NCBI GenBank assembly: GCA_034190875.2
Contig: CM067356.1
Coordinates: 59,043,825 to 59,107,824, forward strand
Length of the DNA: 64,000 bases
Direction: 5' to 3'
Source of the DNA: Urechis unicinctus
Taxonomy: Eukaryota; Annelida; Polychaeta; Xenopneusta; Urechidae
The notes under the pieces were generated by a model. It did not search any database. It had not been told where the DNA came from and saw only the letters and a list, made by a program, of their open reading frames with translations. The position numbers and the translations under genes were made by a program. Positions 1 to 11,905 of this stretch are shown here, one piece after another. Every line of letters starts with the position of its first letter. Within the stretch, counting starts at the first letter, position 1.

Positions 1-330
1 TGAAAACCCACGCCGGCAATCTGCTGCTCTACTGAACGGGATAATGAGCTGACACAGCATTTATCATGCGTTTGTTATGTAGGGCAACAAGTCGCTGTCA
101 GTCAACCGTTTAAGTGGATTACAGCCAGCAATATTCCAGGAAACCAACTGCTAGGATTTTTCTACACGGTGATTTTGCATGCAGACAGTACAACATAAAA
201 TAGATCTATTGCAATCTCTTCTTCAATGTTCAACATGACATTGTCTTAGTTACACTACATTGATGTGAATGTTTAATCATTGAGCGCCGTTGTACTTCCC
301 AAAACGTGTCTCCCATTTAATACAATGCTA
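1..330. repeat. Dispersed repeat, copy 1 (cut by window edge)
   Basis: The first ~170 bp and the stretch around 241-325 align by eye with 51,205-51,420 and 51,838-51,925. Shared stretches include a run around the phrase cagcatttatcatg, the phrase agtcaaccgttt, and a run around gctacattaatgtg/acactacattgatgtg. The two copies are diverged, so the family is old. No coding potential is seen. The class (SINE, MITE or LINE tail) is not known. Confidence 0.6.
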
Positions 331-396
331 ATACTTAGTGCATACACATTGTAATCCATACTCTGGTGCGCCAGGTCCCAGTCTTACAATAATGGA

Positions 397-425
397 CCCC
401 CCACCCCCTCCCCCACCCCCACCCC
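397..425 (-). other. G-run tract, possible G-quadruplex
   Basis: The plus strand has five runs of four to six C separated by single A or T bases. The minus strand therefore has five G-runs with one-base loops, a pattern that strongly favours G-quadruplex folding. No gene is recognised next to it. Confidence 0.6.
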
Positions 426-612
426 ATCTACTTGTGGAGTATGGTCGGAAACATGACGCCTGTACCGGGGGCGTGCCTGACGTTTGTATAAGGGGCGTGG
501 TAGTCCGACATTAGTCGCTGTAGCTGGGACAGCAAAACACGGAGGCTAGCAGGTGTGCCACTAGAACTAGGGTAAATGAGTGTTTGATATTATCGTCAGT
601 GATTTGTGTTCT

Positions 613-716
613 ATTATTGCATCCGGATGTATTGTTATGACAACTGTGATATAAAAGCCCCTCAATTATTGCATCCGGATACGTTGTTATGACAACGGTG
701 ATATAGAAGCCCCCAA
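613..716. repeat. Two-copy 52-bp tandem repeat
   Basis: Two copies, starting at 613 and 665, share attattgcatccggat, ttgttatgacaac and tgatata. They differ at a few sites. No coding meaning is seen. Confidence 0.7.
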
Positions 717-1850
717 TTGGAGTCATAATCTACACGTACATCGATTACAGACGACGTTATCAGATTGTGATGATTGCGCAATTGATGCTATATCTAGCGC
801 ATTAATCTGGCGCCATGTGGTAAGTCGACGGCGGCTAGTTGGCATTTAGGCTATGAAGCTTTTCTATAGGGGAGTTATATTTTTCCCTCAAACGGACCAA
901 TAACATCATTAACACTTACCGTCATTTTAAGCTACATACGTGATTCAGAAAAGCAACATTGTATGAGAACTTCACTATTTGTAATGACCATACTGGTTAC
1001 CTAGGTCGTGGCCGTTTTCAAATTAACATGACTAAGACAAACATCGTTCAATAGGAAGGCGTTATGTATCACAACAGTTTTTCATCGATATTTCTCTACA
1101 GTTATTAATTTACACTGCGAATTAATCTTGCTATCAATGACAAGTGGAATCTGGTTTTTCCATTACTTCAATTGGGAGCAATATACATCACACGCACTAT
1201 TTTATGTTGTACTGTCTGTATGCGCATTCATACCATTGCTCGGCCCCAACCATTTTCCATCAGCGTCTCGTTTCATTCCGAGGCTGAGGTCACAGCAGAT
1301 GAACCCTTGCAAGTCATACCATTTTCTATCAGCATTGTCATTTATGCTTCGTCGAGTAATCAACCGACAAATAATACTTAATATTTTCACGAAAAAACTT
1401 CCTAACAGTAATAATCATTTTTCCCTAAAAGAAAAACAACAGAGAAAAAGACAATAAGCTACTTCAAAAGCAAATATATATGCAGACAATGACACAAAAT
1501 AACAGCAAACGTGGAAAATATCATTGATAAAGTTTAATGCATAGGAGTGGAGCGAAGGGTTGATAAAGCGGTAGTATTGTACAGTGGGAATATTGTTGGC
1601 GTTATAGGCTGTTTCCCGGAAGAACATCGAGCTTTCTCCTCATTCACAGCATATCATTACCTATTTGGGGAGTCACGATTAAGTGGCGAGCGGATTGAGG
1701 CCGAAGACATACTTCTATAGAGGATTTGGACAACCCATTTCACGCATGTCTGGCAGGCACAATCAGAACACTTGCCATATAGTGTATTCAACGGTATATT
1801 GCATACATCATGGCGGAAAACCAATTATTGTGATATTATTGTGTAGGAAT
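717..1850. other. No recognisable gene
   Basis: AT-rich sequence. Short open frames near 1,128-1,457 have no recognisable domain, start context or splice-supported extension. Nothing else is supported. Confidence 0.5.
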
Positions 1851-2045
1851 GCAGGGATTCACTGACGGCTAGATTACGTTCGGCGGGAAGCAGTAATCCA
1901 GGATGCAGGGATTCACTGACGGCTAGATTAGGTTCGGCGGGAAGCAGTAATCCAGGATGCAGGGATTCACTGACGGCTAGATAACGTTCGCGGGAAGCAG
2001 TAATCCAGGATGCAGGGATTCACTGACGGCTAGATTACGTTCGTG
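1851..2045. repeat. 54-bp minisatellite, ~3.6 copies
   Basis: The phrase gcagggattcactgacggct recurs at 1851, 1905, 1959 and 2012, giving periods of 54, 54 and 53. Copies are nearly identical, with one or two substitutions and a 1-bp deletion. Confidence 0.9.
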
Positions 2046-2186
2046 GTTAAGTAGAAACTTGCAAAACCCAATGCATTGCACACAAAACAAAGCACAGAGC
2101 AAATGATATATAATCGTAATACTTTTGTAAGCAGAACTCAAAATACTATGAGCACATTTTGGAAGCAATAACATTGCAGTGTATTT

Positions 2187-2413
2187 CACTTTTATGATGA
2201 GCCATTCTCATATGCTCCAGTATTATGATGAACCCTGATACATTCTCATATGCTCCAGTATTATGATGAACCCTGATACATTCTCATATGCTCCAGTATT
2301 ATGATGAGCCATGATACATTCTCATATGCTCCAGTATTATGATGAACCCTGATACATTCTCATATGCTCCAGTATTATGATGAGCCATGATACATTCTCA
2401 TATGCTCCAGTAC
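2187..2413. repeat. 38-bp minisatellite, ~6 copies
   Basis: The phrase tatgctccagtattatgatg recurs every 38 bp from 2211. Alternate copies carry gaaccctg or gagccatg, hinting at a 76-bp dimer. Confidence 0.9.
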
Positions 2414-2642
2414 ATCTTTCATCCGGAATTACCGTCTGTAACGAACAGGAACACACGACGTTAGAACCATTCATTTGTTTCATATTGACTTTTGCTGCAT
2501 AGTTTTGTATACTTCTCGCCGGTAGATATGTAGTTGCCATGGGTTAATATAAACGTTTACATAATGATGGAGATGCTTATCTTTGCAATTGCCATTGGTT
2601 CTGTTGTTGTCTTCGTTATTGACTTTGTATCATACTTTGTCG

Positions 2643-3180
2643 TCTACAAAACACCGTATTTTCCAACCGTGAAAGCCTTCAGCACTACAAAACACCATAT
2701 TAACCAACCGTGAAAGCCTTCAGCACTACAAAACACCGTATTTTCCAAACGTGAAAGCCTTCAGCACTACAAAACACCATATTGACCAACCGTGAAAGCC
2801 TTCAGCACTACAAAACACCGTATTTTCCAACCGTGAAAGCCTTCAGCACTACAAAACACCATATTGACCAACCGTGAAAGCCTTCAGCACTACAAAACAC
2901 CGTATTTTCCAAACGTGAAAGCCTTCAGCACTACAAAACACCATATTGACCAACCGTGAAAGCCTTCAGCACTACAAAACACCATATTGACCAACCGTGA
3001 AAGTCTTCAGCAGTACAAAACACCATATTGACCAACCGTGAAAGTCTTCAGCACTACAAAACACCGTATTGTCCAACCGTGAAAGTCTTCAGCACTACAA
3101 AACAACGTATTGTCTAAACGCGAAAGCCTTCAGCACTACAAAAAAAGTATTGTCCAACCATGAAAGCCTTCAGGACTGCA
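2643..3180. repeat. 41-bp minisatellite, ~13 copies, with dimer/tetramer order
   Basis: The core ctacaaaacacc ... gtgaaagccttcagca repeats every 41 bp. The first eight copies alternate between cgtattttcc and catattgacc types. The third and seventh also share aaacg in place of aaccg, so copies 1-4 resemble copies 5-8 (a 164-bp higher-order unit). Later copies are irregular. Confidence 0.9.
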
Positions 3181-4800
3181 ACACAGCCAATAGCACAACG
3201 TGCCGGGAGCCGTCCTCCTTCTAACAGAAGTAATTGGATTTGATCCACTATAAGCGGCCGGCATTCCCAAATATGTAATGCAATCTGACATTCGATTACG
3301 TTTATACAATCCAGACCTCAGAACATATGAAGGCTAGTGCTTTATTATTAAAGTTCGAATAATTGTAGGGGCGTCAAGAAAGCGCAAGCTGTATCATTTC
3401 TGGAGTTAAAAGAAGTAAATTACACGTTGTCTGATTTACCCTGTAAGAAGGCCATGCAGTTACCACTCAATGCCAGACTACGCCCTATTTCAGGAACAAG
3501 CTCATCAACTTCGCCTCCACTTCAGATCTTCCCCCCAGCAAACCAATATGGAATAACCGATGACCACGATTTCTTCCAACTTTCTCCACAAGATGACTTC
3601 CTTCAGCATGAAGGCATCGCCCACATCACAGAGACTCAATGACAAGAGGTGAGGGACAACACTATGGGACAAGCCAATGATCAAGCTTTGCATATGAAAA
3701 GATGCAACAGACTGCAGTCCTCCTAGTTTGGCAAGATATGCAAGGCCACAATCAAACCGGACATGGTCCGTATGGCGGAGTTGCTGACCCGCATCTGATA
3801 GATTCGGACCAAAGCTGTTGACCACGGCATCCGTAATGAGAATATGGCTCTGACGAAATATCCTGAGTTTACTGGGGCCGAAGTCAAGCTACGTAGTACT
3901 GTGTCATGATTCAATGTATTTTCACAATTTCTGTTACCGAGTTCGTGTAGCCTTGTGCCCTAACTTTTTGCTTAAACAAGTATTTACCTGCACCTCTAGT
4001 TGCATGTTGGTTGTGATGGAATGTATGATAAACTCTGAGACTTTGAAGTCCTAGGAATTTTTAGTTTATTTCTGGGTTCTTTAAAATTACAAAACATGAG
4101 CTCAGTGTGAATCCAGTCCCATTATTAACTTGTTTAATGAAGAGGCAAAAATGAATGGGTTACAAAACAATTTTATCTTCATAATATTAACAGAGCTCAA
4201 ATGAATGATTTATCACATATATCTTATATTTGTTCATGGTATAAAATGATAACTATATAAGACCTCCGAGATAAAAACCATTCAATGGGGATTCATATAA
4301 TATCACACCCTGAATGAGATATTCATAGATGCATTTGATATCTTCTCATCCACATTCACATTTTACAAAGACTACAGATCACGGAAATTTTTGAGACAAA
4401 GCAATTCCAAAAGTTACCTACAAAGAAATCTGGACCTCAGAGGGGTTCATCGGTGCTTCTAAATTTTTGAACGTTTTTCGTCCGTTACGCGCAGCGCATG
4501 TAACATTTCGCAACTGTCAATATCATATGCGTAACGTAGTGCTGACTGCGAGAATTCTTCATCGATATGTACAAAATGGAAACGAATTATTGTATTTACG
4601 GGTCAACCGTGATGTACGCGCATTAAGGCAATAATTTTTCCGGTCGAGCTTGGGCCCGCATTGCTCTGTGCTGCCCCCTCTCAGGCTAAACGGCAACGCA
4701 GTCGTTCATTGCAAGGTGCTATGTCCTAGAAAAACGCGTATTCGAGCAAGTAAACGTCACACCAGAGTGAGACATATTTTACTTCATGGGTAAAACTGTC
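3181..4800. other. Unassigned stretch; weak coding-like segment at 3,745-3,909 (+)
   Basis: Between 3,745 and 3,909 one plus frame reads like a decayed coding segment: IKPDMVRMAELLTRI, two stops, then a further open stretch including KYPEFTGAEVKLRS. I do not recognise the family. The rest of this stretch has no repeat or gene that I can name. Confidence 0.3.
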
Positions 4801-5255
4801 GCAGGTTGATTATACCGCATCTCCACGGGACAGTAACACCATGGCAGATTGATTATACCGCATCTCCACGGGACAGTAACACCATGGCAGATTGATTATA
4901 CCGCATCTCCACGGGACAGTAACACCATGGCAGGTTGATTATACCGCATCTCCACGGGACAGTAACACCATGGCAGGTTGATTATACCGCATCTCCACGG
5001 GACAGTAACACCATGGCAGGTTGATTATACCGCATCTCCACGGGACAGTAACACCATGGCAGGTTGATTATACCGCATCTCCACGGGACAGTAACACCAT
5101 GGCAGGTTGATTATACTGCATCTCCACGGGACAGTAACACCATGGCAGGTTGATTATACTGCATCTCCACGGGACAGTAACACCATGGCAGGTTGATTAT
5201 ACCGCATCTCCACGGGACAGTAACACCATGGCAGGTTGATTAAACTGCATCTCCC
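4801..5255. repeat. 43-bp minisatellite, ~10.6 copies
   Basis: The unit holds ttgattataccgcatctcc and acgggacagtaacaccatgg, with starts at 4801, 4844 and so on. It is very uniform: only ccgc/ctgc and caggt/cagat variants are seen. The run of open minus-strand codons here is a by-product of the repeat. Confidence 0.95.
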
Positions 5256-6187
5256 CTGGCACGAAACGTAGGTCGTAATGGTTGTATACTTTGAGTCGAG
5301 TTTACCAGGAAGGCATCGCCATATTTGAAATCGAGACGCATCCACAGAACAAAGCACTGACATGAGGGATCTGGTAAAGCCATTCCCAAACCCATGGGGG
5401 AGTATGCTACTATAATAAAAAAATAGCATGAACGTATTAATGAGTATTATAATATTGTCCTCTAAATCATTTTGCTTGTACGTAAATTTGACACATCGCG
5501 TCGATTGAAATTCCAATTTCGTGAAAATAACACATTCCGCCTCGTCAAGCACCTGCTCACGTGTGCTTCTCATATATCATGCGATCACCAATGTTAACAG
5601 TCTTCCCACACGCAAAAACGTCATTAACGACTGACGACTACGAAAACCAAGCGATTGTAACATGAACACCACTGACATTTCCATTAGCCATGTGGCAGAA
5701 ACAGCCGAAAGGTCCGACCAACCGCAGATAAGCTACAGAAGAATGAAGTGAATAATAGGTTTGAGGGTAAACTAATCGTTAACTCGTCGCAGCCTGGCAT
5801 ATACACCAATCTCCATTGGACTGCCTTTTATTTGTTCCGCCATCAATCACCCCCTAAAGCCGGACGCGGACTAGGCCTCTGTGTATCTAGCTATGAATGA
5901 TTCATTTACCTGTTGGGGGTAATTCATGGAAATAAGAACACATCAACTACCCTGTGAAATGCAGGTCGGTGAGCAGATTGATAGAACATGGTATTATTTT
6001 ATGTTCTTAATCATGTAAGTTACCAATTAAGGGAAATGCTTATGGTGACACACATTCGGTGGACATGACACTAATAGTAATTTTTTTCGTGCTATATAAT
6101 TAGAAGGGAAGCCTTAAAGTGCGCGAACCCGACTTGTTGCGAGCATGTTAAGTAAATTAATCAATTTCACGATGATATAGTTCATGC
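5256..6187. other. No recognisable gene
   Basis: AT-rich, unique-looking sequence with stops in all frames. No domain, repeat or RNA gene is recognised. Confidence 0.5.
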
Positions 6188-6484
6188 TTGCGTGGAATCT
6201 CATCCCTGAAAAAAAATAATTCTAGTTCCGCATTTGGCGAGAATGGATGCACTACTACAGGAATAATTAGAGATCCTACGCAAAAGAAGTCTCAGAGCAT
6301 CATGCGCCAACAAGACAAATTAGCAGCCGACAGAGGGGCGGCTGCGAACACAGCCAAAATCAACCCCAATTTTGGGAAGGAAATTCGCAAGAAATTTACC
6401 GCCCGTGTGTCCAACACTGGCTTTGCTTACGAGGTTAATATATGCGATCTGTATCGTCAACATGATGTGATACTTCACGCTTAA
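6188..6484 (+). CDS. Possible hypothetical exon or small ORF
   Basis: A 98-codon open frame from an ATG. It is rich in Lys, Asn, Ser and Ala, and its middle (around QQDKLAADRGAAANTAKINP) has a more coding-like composition than its surroundings. No domain, signal peptide or membrane segment is seen, and no family is recognised. There is no adjoining exon with matching phase that I can defend. It could equally be chance in non-coding DNA. Confidence 0.2.
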   Translation: MRGISSLKKNNSSSAFGENGCTTTGIIRDPTQKKSQSIMRQQDKLAADRGAAANTAKINPNFGKEIRKKFTARVSNTGFAYEVNICDLYRQHDVILHA

Positions 6485-6648
6485 TGGTAAAACTGACTGC
6501 ACTGACAAAACAAAACCCACTGTAAAAGATATCACGTGACATCAGCTGTTTCCAAGGTTAGCCTCAATGTATGAGGTGTCTAAATGGGTAAAATTAGATG
6601 CCGTTGCTGAGAATCTCGGTGCTTAACTGTTGGATAGATGGTGACGAT

Positions 6649-6690
6649 TAATATCTCGTATGTACCCTCTACGTAACATACGAGATATTA
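6649..6690. other. Perfect 15-bp inverted repeat (hairpin)
   Basis: The left arm taatatctcgtatgt (6649-6663) and right arm acatacgagatatta (6676-6690) are exact reverse complements around a 12-base loop. It is not T-rich downstream, so not a bacterial-type terminator. It may be a fold-back element relic or chance. Confidence 0.7.
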
Positions 6691-9600
6691 AGCTGGACTG
6701 AAGATACTGACAATAAATTGGGCGCATATAATTGATTGAAATTTCATATCAGACGACACGGTTGATAAATTAATAGTTAGAAAGAGAACAGCTGTGTACT
6801 GTGACTATGCCAGAAGTGAGTCGGTGGCGATGTTTCATGTGATTGACAGTTTTCTTTGGAAAATTTGTTATTGACCCTCGATAAATTCTTTTGGTTTTTG
6901 TGTTGCCTCCGGATATTCACAGCAATGTGTATGGTTAGATTTCAGCGAGGCACGTAGACGATTCAGCAAATGCTAGTTAAAGTGACATAGTCAAACGGCA
7001 GAGTTTTACTAATTCTACTGGTTGTGTATCTCTTCTTGTCAGTTGAAATGTTTTCTAGATATCACAGCAATTTTCAATCTGATCTAGATTGTTTTATTCC
7101 CCATTACCCAGGTCTGGTCAATGTCTGTGAGAATGGAAGACGTTAAATTTTCTGGAGAGCGATAGATGCATAGAAGTGCTCTGGCTATAGACCTGAAATC
7201 GATTTAACTCATAACTATTATAATTCAGTCACATGTTTCATTCCATTACCTAAACTGATACAATTATCGGTGGAAAAAAAATCAAATATCGTCATATTTA
7301 GTTCAGGGCTTCTGTATATTAGATACGCCCTCTTTGGATATTTCCTGTGGATGAAATATATCCCGTCGCCAGCTTCGAGATTAGGGCAGAACATCACACG
7401 ATCAATAACAACAGAGCAGCATGCCACACTTACTTCCGTCTTGTTGGTCTTACTTCCGTCTCGTTAGGTATTCAGCAGTTGTGACAGCGATCAATAAAAC
7501 GATCCATGATAATAGACCTGTTTGTTGGTTGGTATTCAATAAGTGGTAACTCAATGATAATCATCAAGGACGCTTTGTAAGTGGCTACATTCGATACTTT
7601 GGCAAAGACACCGAAGTCAATTACCGACAATCTCTCACATAGATGTACCGTGTATGTGTTTATTATAACTATGGCCTAATACAACAGAGATACGCGTATT
7701 TCATCTCTGTAGAGTACTGCTGCAAGTGAGCTTGAGGCTAAACCCATGGTGGTTTATAGTCTGAGGGAAAACGCATCATCTTAGAAAGACAATTTCAAGT
7801 ATGCTCCATGATCACGTAAGTGGCACAGTTTGAACGGCTTCGTGATGGCGGCTTTAGGATACACACAAAATGCAAGTTGACAGCAGCAATTAAACCTTTC
7901 CTTAGTCGCAAGAATTCATTATGCTTTTATAAATACACAGTTGCTTGACTGTTAAGCGTCATATTACCGAAAAATTGTCACTTTTATTAGAGAGGTTTTC
8001 TGGATATTTTTAAGTACTTAGTTTTTGAACGCGACTGTGTAAATTGAATGGAATACTTTATCTTTGACGGCTAGTTACGCGCATTTTTTATATTGGTTGA
8101 TTAAGATTATGAGCAGGAGAAGGGGCTATAAAGAACGAAAATATCTTCTTATACACATTAACTTTTGTGTTTAGTGAGAACAGAAAAAGGGGAACTTTTT
8201 AATTCTACGTGTGTACTCCAACGCGTTAATCTGTGCATAAGAAAATGCCAATTTACATCTCGTAAATGAACATATAGGTACAAGTGATTGCTTGGTATTC
8301 TGCATTGCAACTTATTAATCACCACCAAGCCACCTTCAAGATCATACTGGCGAATGTGGATTCCGTGATGGATACACTGATAAGCTCTAAAATGTCTTTT
8401 CAGATTTATAGTTAATCCTATTGACTGAGAGATTATATCTCAAATCAATGAGATGTAGAAGCGTATCTGGATATGCAATCTACATACGCGGTAGATTATG
8501 TTTTGGATCGAGCGTATGTGTCTACGTATGGTTACAGTTCTTCTCTTGGCGCCAGCACTCTGACACAGTTTAAAATGTGGTATAAACACACTACGATTAG
8601 GCCGCTTGAAACTCAACTTACGAAGTTCCTATTAAATTGATGCAGATTTATGATTATGGTTTTAGCGTCCATCTGGAATTAGTTCCCAAGACAATACATT
8701 ACTTTTTGTAGCTCTACACGCAACAGTTCGCTTTAAATAATTGTTGTTTACCGTGTAATCTTTTAGTCTTTATTTTCTTGTGTATCCGCATCCTTATAAA
8801 GGCATGTGACGTGTGGTTCGCTCACCGACAATTCACGAGGATACAAACCTCATTACAGCAACCACGTTTTTGGCTTTATTCTTTTATCAACCCGATTAAC
8901 CTGATCATATATCGAAAGGGGAATTAACAGACGCAATAAATCCAGGAAATAGACTAGAAAGACGAAATATATATTATTGAGGATTGCATGGTCAACGATC
9001 CATTTGATGCTTTGTACTGTTACATATGACACAAAAAAACCCGGACTTTAAGTTTGCCATTTGCTGCGAGACAAATCGGAGCAATATCTTTTGTGAATGT
9101 TTGATGTTTTTTTGCAGAATAATTGAATTTTGATGTCTAACGGGTAAAGGATGTACGTTATGCATTATTTACATGTCGTGTTGACCTGAGCAAACGAATC
9201 TTCTCGAAAAAAACTAAATCGCATCATTTGCTTGAGTTGGATTCACGCGTCCTACCAAACGACATCAATTGCAGATTTACGAGCGGACATCATGAAGTAA
9301 GTTGCAGGAAAAGTACGATCTTTTCAAAGCAACAGTTGTAATAAGGAAAGGTTTATCGTTATGATAGCATGGTTTGGGCAAAAGTGCATGTGTACAAGCC
9401 ATTATGTAACGAACGAAAAACCACCAAATGTCTATCCATACCACTGGGGGACTCGTAATTATATCCTGTGCTCGCGTCTGTTATGTATAACACATTAGAA
9501 GTGTAATAAGTGTGGCGCTGTCCGTTGCTCAATAAATGTCATAAAACATCCCAGTCAAATGAGTCGTGGGTATATTTATCACTGACTGAATCTTTCCACC

Positions 9601-10440
9601 CATGCATGCAGTTTATTGCGGTAATACACAGTTTGGCTTGACAATAAAACGATTAACCCTTGTGTAAATGAAGCAATTAACTGTGCACTTTGTTAAAAGG
9701 TTTCAGGATTTCGTCAATGCAGATTTCAAAATGTATTTTTATATGATTGATTAAAAATAATTTACCACATTCCGCGTTTTCATTTATTTCTGCTATTGGC
9801 GTTGCACTATGACGATCTTGCGTGTTTTTGGTCACATTTCGAATAACCAAGAGAACCAGCAACAATAGTTGGCATGGAAAGCTATACCACATTGTACTTT
9901 GAGGTTGCCTGCATAACCAACTGGAATCGCTAGGTGGAGACCTGCACTCGCTGCTTAGAATTGTAGATTTCATTATCCGTATAAAACAACTCCGACCCTT
10001 TATAAGACGGCAGAGATGTCGATCTCGAAGAACCCCGCGGTATAGAATCGCCGAGGGTCAAGATGAATTCGGTGGAATAAGTTAGAGATAGTGATGAGCA
10101 TAATGATCACGGTAATGATGACTGTGTTGATGCGCGACTATCCACAGAATGATGATCGTGTAAGCGTTGCAGCAGAGTTACGAATAGCAACATTTATTCC
10201 CTCATTTAAGAAAGGCATTACACATCCACAAAACACTTCGCGAACTGCTTGAACGTAACATGTACACTAAAGGCGTTAATATTGCAAGAAGGATTGGTAT
10301 CAGCTAATACTAGTTTCATTAGTATGCCATGAAGCTTTATATATTTATAGACATTGCTTGTAGTTTCATATTTGTCTAATAATTGTTTTCGTCAGTTGTT
10401 AGATTATCAAAGATAGATTTAAATACGAATGCCTGACTTC
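6691..10440. other. Long stretch without a recognisable gene
   Basis: AT-rich intergenic-type DNA. Open frames here (for example minus 9,677-9,973) lack recognisable domains and probably occur by chance. A 23-base phrase ending in gtttcaggatttcg at about 9,693-9,715 recurs at 62,559-62,581, so a small dispersed-repeat fragment may be present. Confidence 0.5.
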
Positions 10441-10496
10441 CTCATGTGAGGAATGCGAGTTTTATTCAAAGAAGACTCAAATAAAATCATCGATGA

Positions 10497-11905
10497 AAGT
10501 ATGCCACCAGAAAGCATGCCACTAGAAAGTATGCCGCCAGAAAGTATGCCACCAGAAAGTATGCCGCAAGAATGTACGCCGCAAGAATGTATGCCACCAG
10601 AAAATATGCCGCAAGAATGTACGTCGCAAGAAAGTATGCCACCAGAAGTTATGCCGCAACAAAGTATGCCGCTGGTAAGTATGCTGCCAGTAAGTATGCC
10701 ACCAGTAAGTATGCCACCAGAGAGTATGCAACCGGAAAGTATGCCGCCAGTAAGTATGACACCAGAAAGTATGCCACCAGAAAGTATGCCACCAGAAAGT
10801 ATGCCACAAAAAAAGTATGTCGCCAGAAAGTATACCACCAGAAAGCATGCCAAAAAAAGTATGCCACCAGAAAGTATGCCACCAGAAAGTATGCCACAAA
10901 AATGTATGCCACCAGAAAGTATGCCATCAGAAAGTATGCCGCCAGTAAGTATGCCACCAGAAAGTATGCCACCAGAAAGTATGCCACAAAAAAGTATGTC
11001 GCCAGAAAGTATACCACCAGAAAGTATGCCAAAAAAAGTATGCCACCAGAAAGTATGCCACCAAAAAGTATGCCACAAAAAAGTATGCCACAAAAAAGTA
11101 TGCCACAAAAAAGTATGCCACCAGAAAGTATGGCACCAGAAAGTATGCCACAAAAAAGTATGCCACCAGAAAGTATGCCATCAGAAAGTATGCCACCAGA
11201 AGTTATGCCGCAACAAAGTATGCCGCTGGTAAGTATGCTGCCAGTAAGTATGCCACCAGTAAGTATGCCACCAGAGAGTATGCAACCGGAAAGTATGCCA
11301 CAAAAAGTATGCCACCAGAAAGTATGCCATCAGAAAGTATGCCGCCAGTAAGTATGACACCAGAAAGTATGCCACCAGAAAGTATGCCACAAAAAAGTAT
11401 GTCGCCAGAAAGTATACCACCAGAAAGCATGCCAAAAAAAGTATGCCACCAGAAAGTATGCCACCAGAAAGTATGCCACAAAAAAGTATGCCACCAGAAA
11501 GTATGCCATCAGAAAGTATGCCGCCAGTAAGTATGCCATCAGAAAGTATGCCACCAGAAAGTATGCCACAAAAAAGTATGTCGCCAGAAAGTATACCACC
11601 AGAAAGTATGCCAAAAAAAAGTATGCCACCAGAAAGTATGCCACCAGAAAGTATGCCACAAAAAAGTATGCCACCAGAAAGTATGCCATCAGAAAGTATG
11701 CCACCAGAAAGTATGCCACAAGAAAGTATGCCGCCAGAAAGTATGTCATGAAAAAGTATGCCACAAGAAAGTATACCACCAGAAACATACCACCAGAAAG
11801 CATGCCACCAGAAAGCAAGCCACCAGAAAGAATGCCACCAGAAAGCATGCCACCAGAAAGCAAGCCACCAGAAAGAATGCCACCAGAAAGTATGTCGCCA
11901 GCTAA
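10497..11905. repeat. 15-bp minisatellite, ~93 copies
   Basis: The unit agtatgccaccagaa recurs throughout, with variants such as cgcc, acaa and atca. Fifteen is a multiple of three and the unit lacks stops, so long frames stay open on both strands. Plus frames read as (ESMPP)n, (KYATR)n or (KVCHQ)n; minus frames read as (GGILS)n, (VAYFL)n or (WHTFW)n. Single-base indels (for example runs of A near 11,031) shift frame many times. A stop occurs near 11,750 on the plus strand. I regard it as non-coding, although a translated pentapeptide repeat cannot be excluded from sequence alone. Confidence 0.95.

Noticed and set aside
6649..6690. Hairpin as a Rho-independent terminator
   Set aside because: No T-tract follows and the surroundings are eukaryotic.
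10453..11232. 259-codon open frame of (ESMPP)n repeats as a real gene
   Set aside because: All competing frames on both strands are equally open because the 15-bp unit lacks stops, and single-base indels switch the frame repeatedly. No flanking exon or domain supports it.
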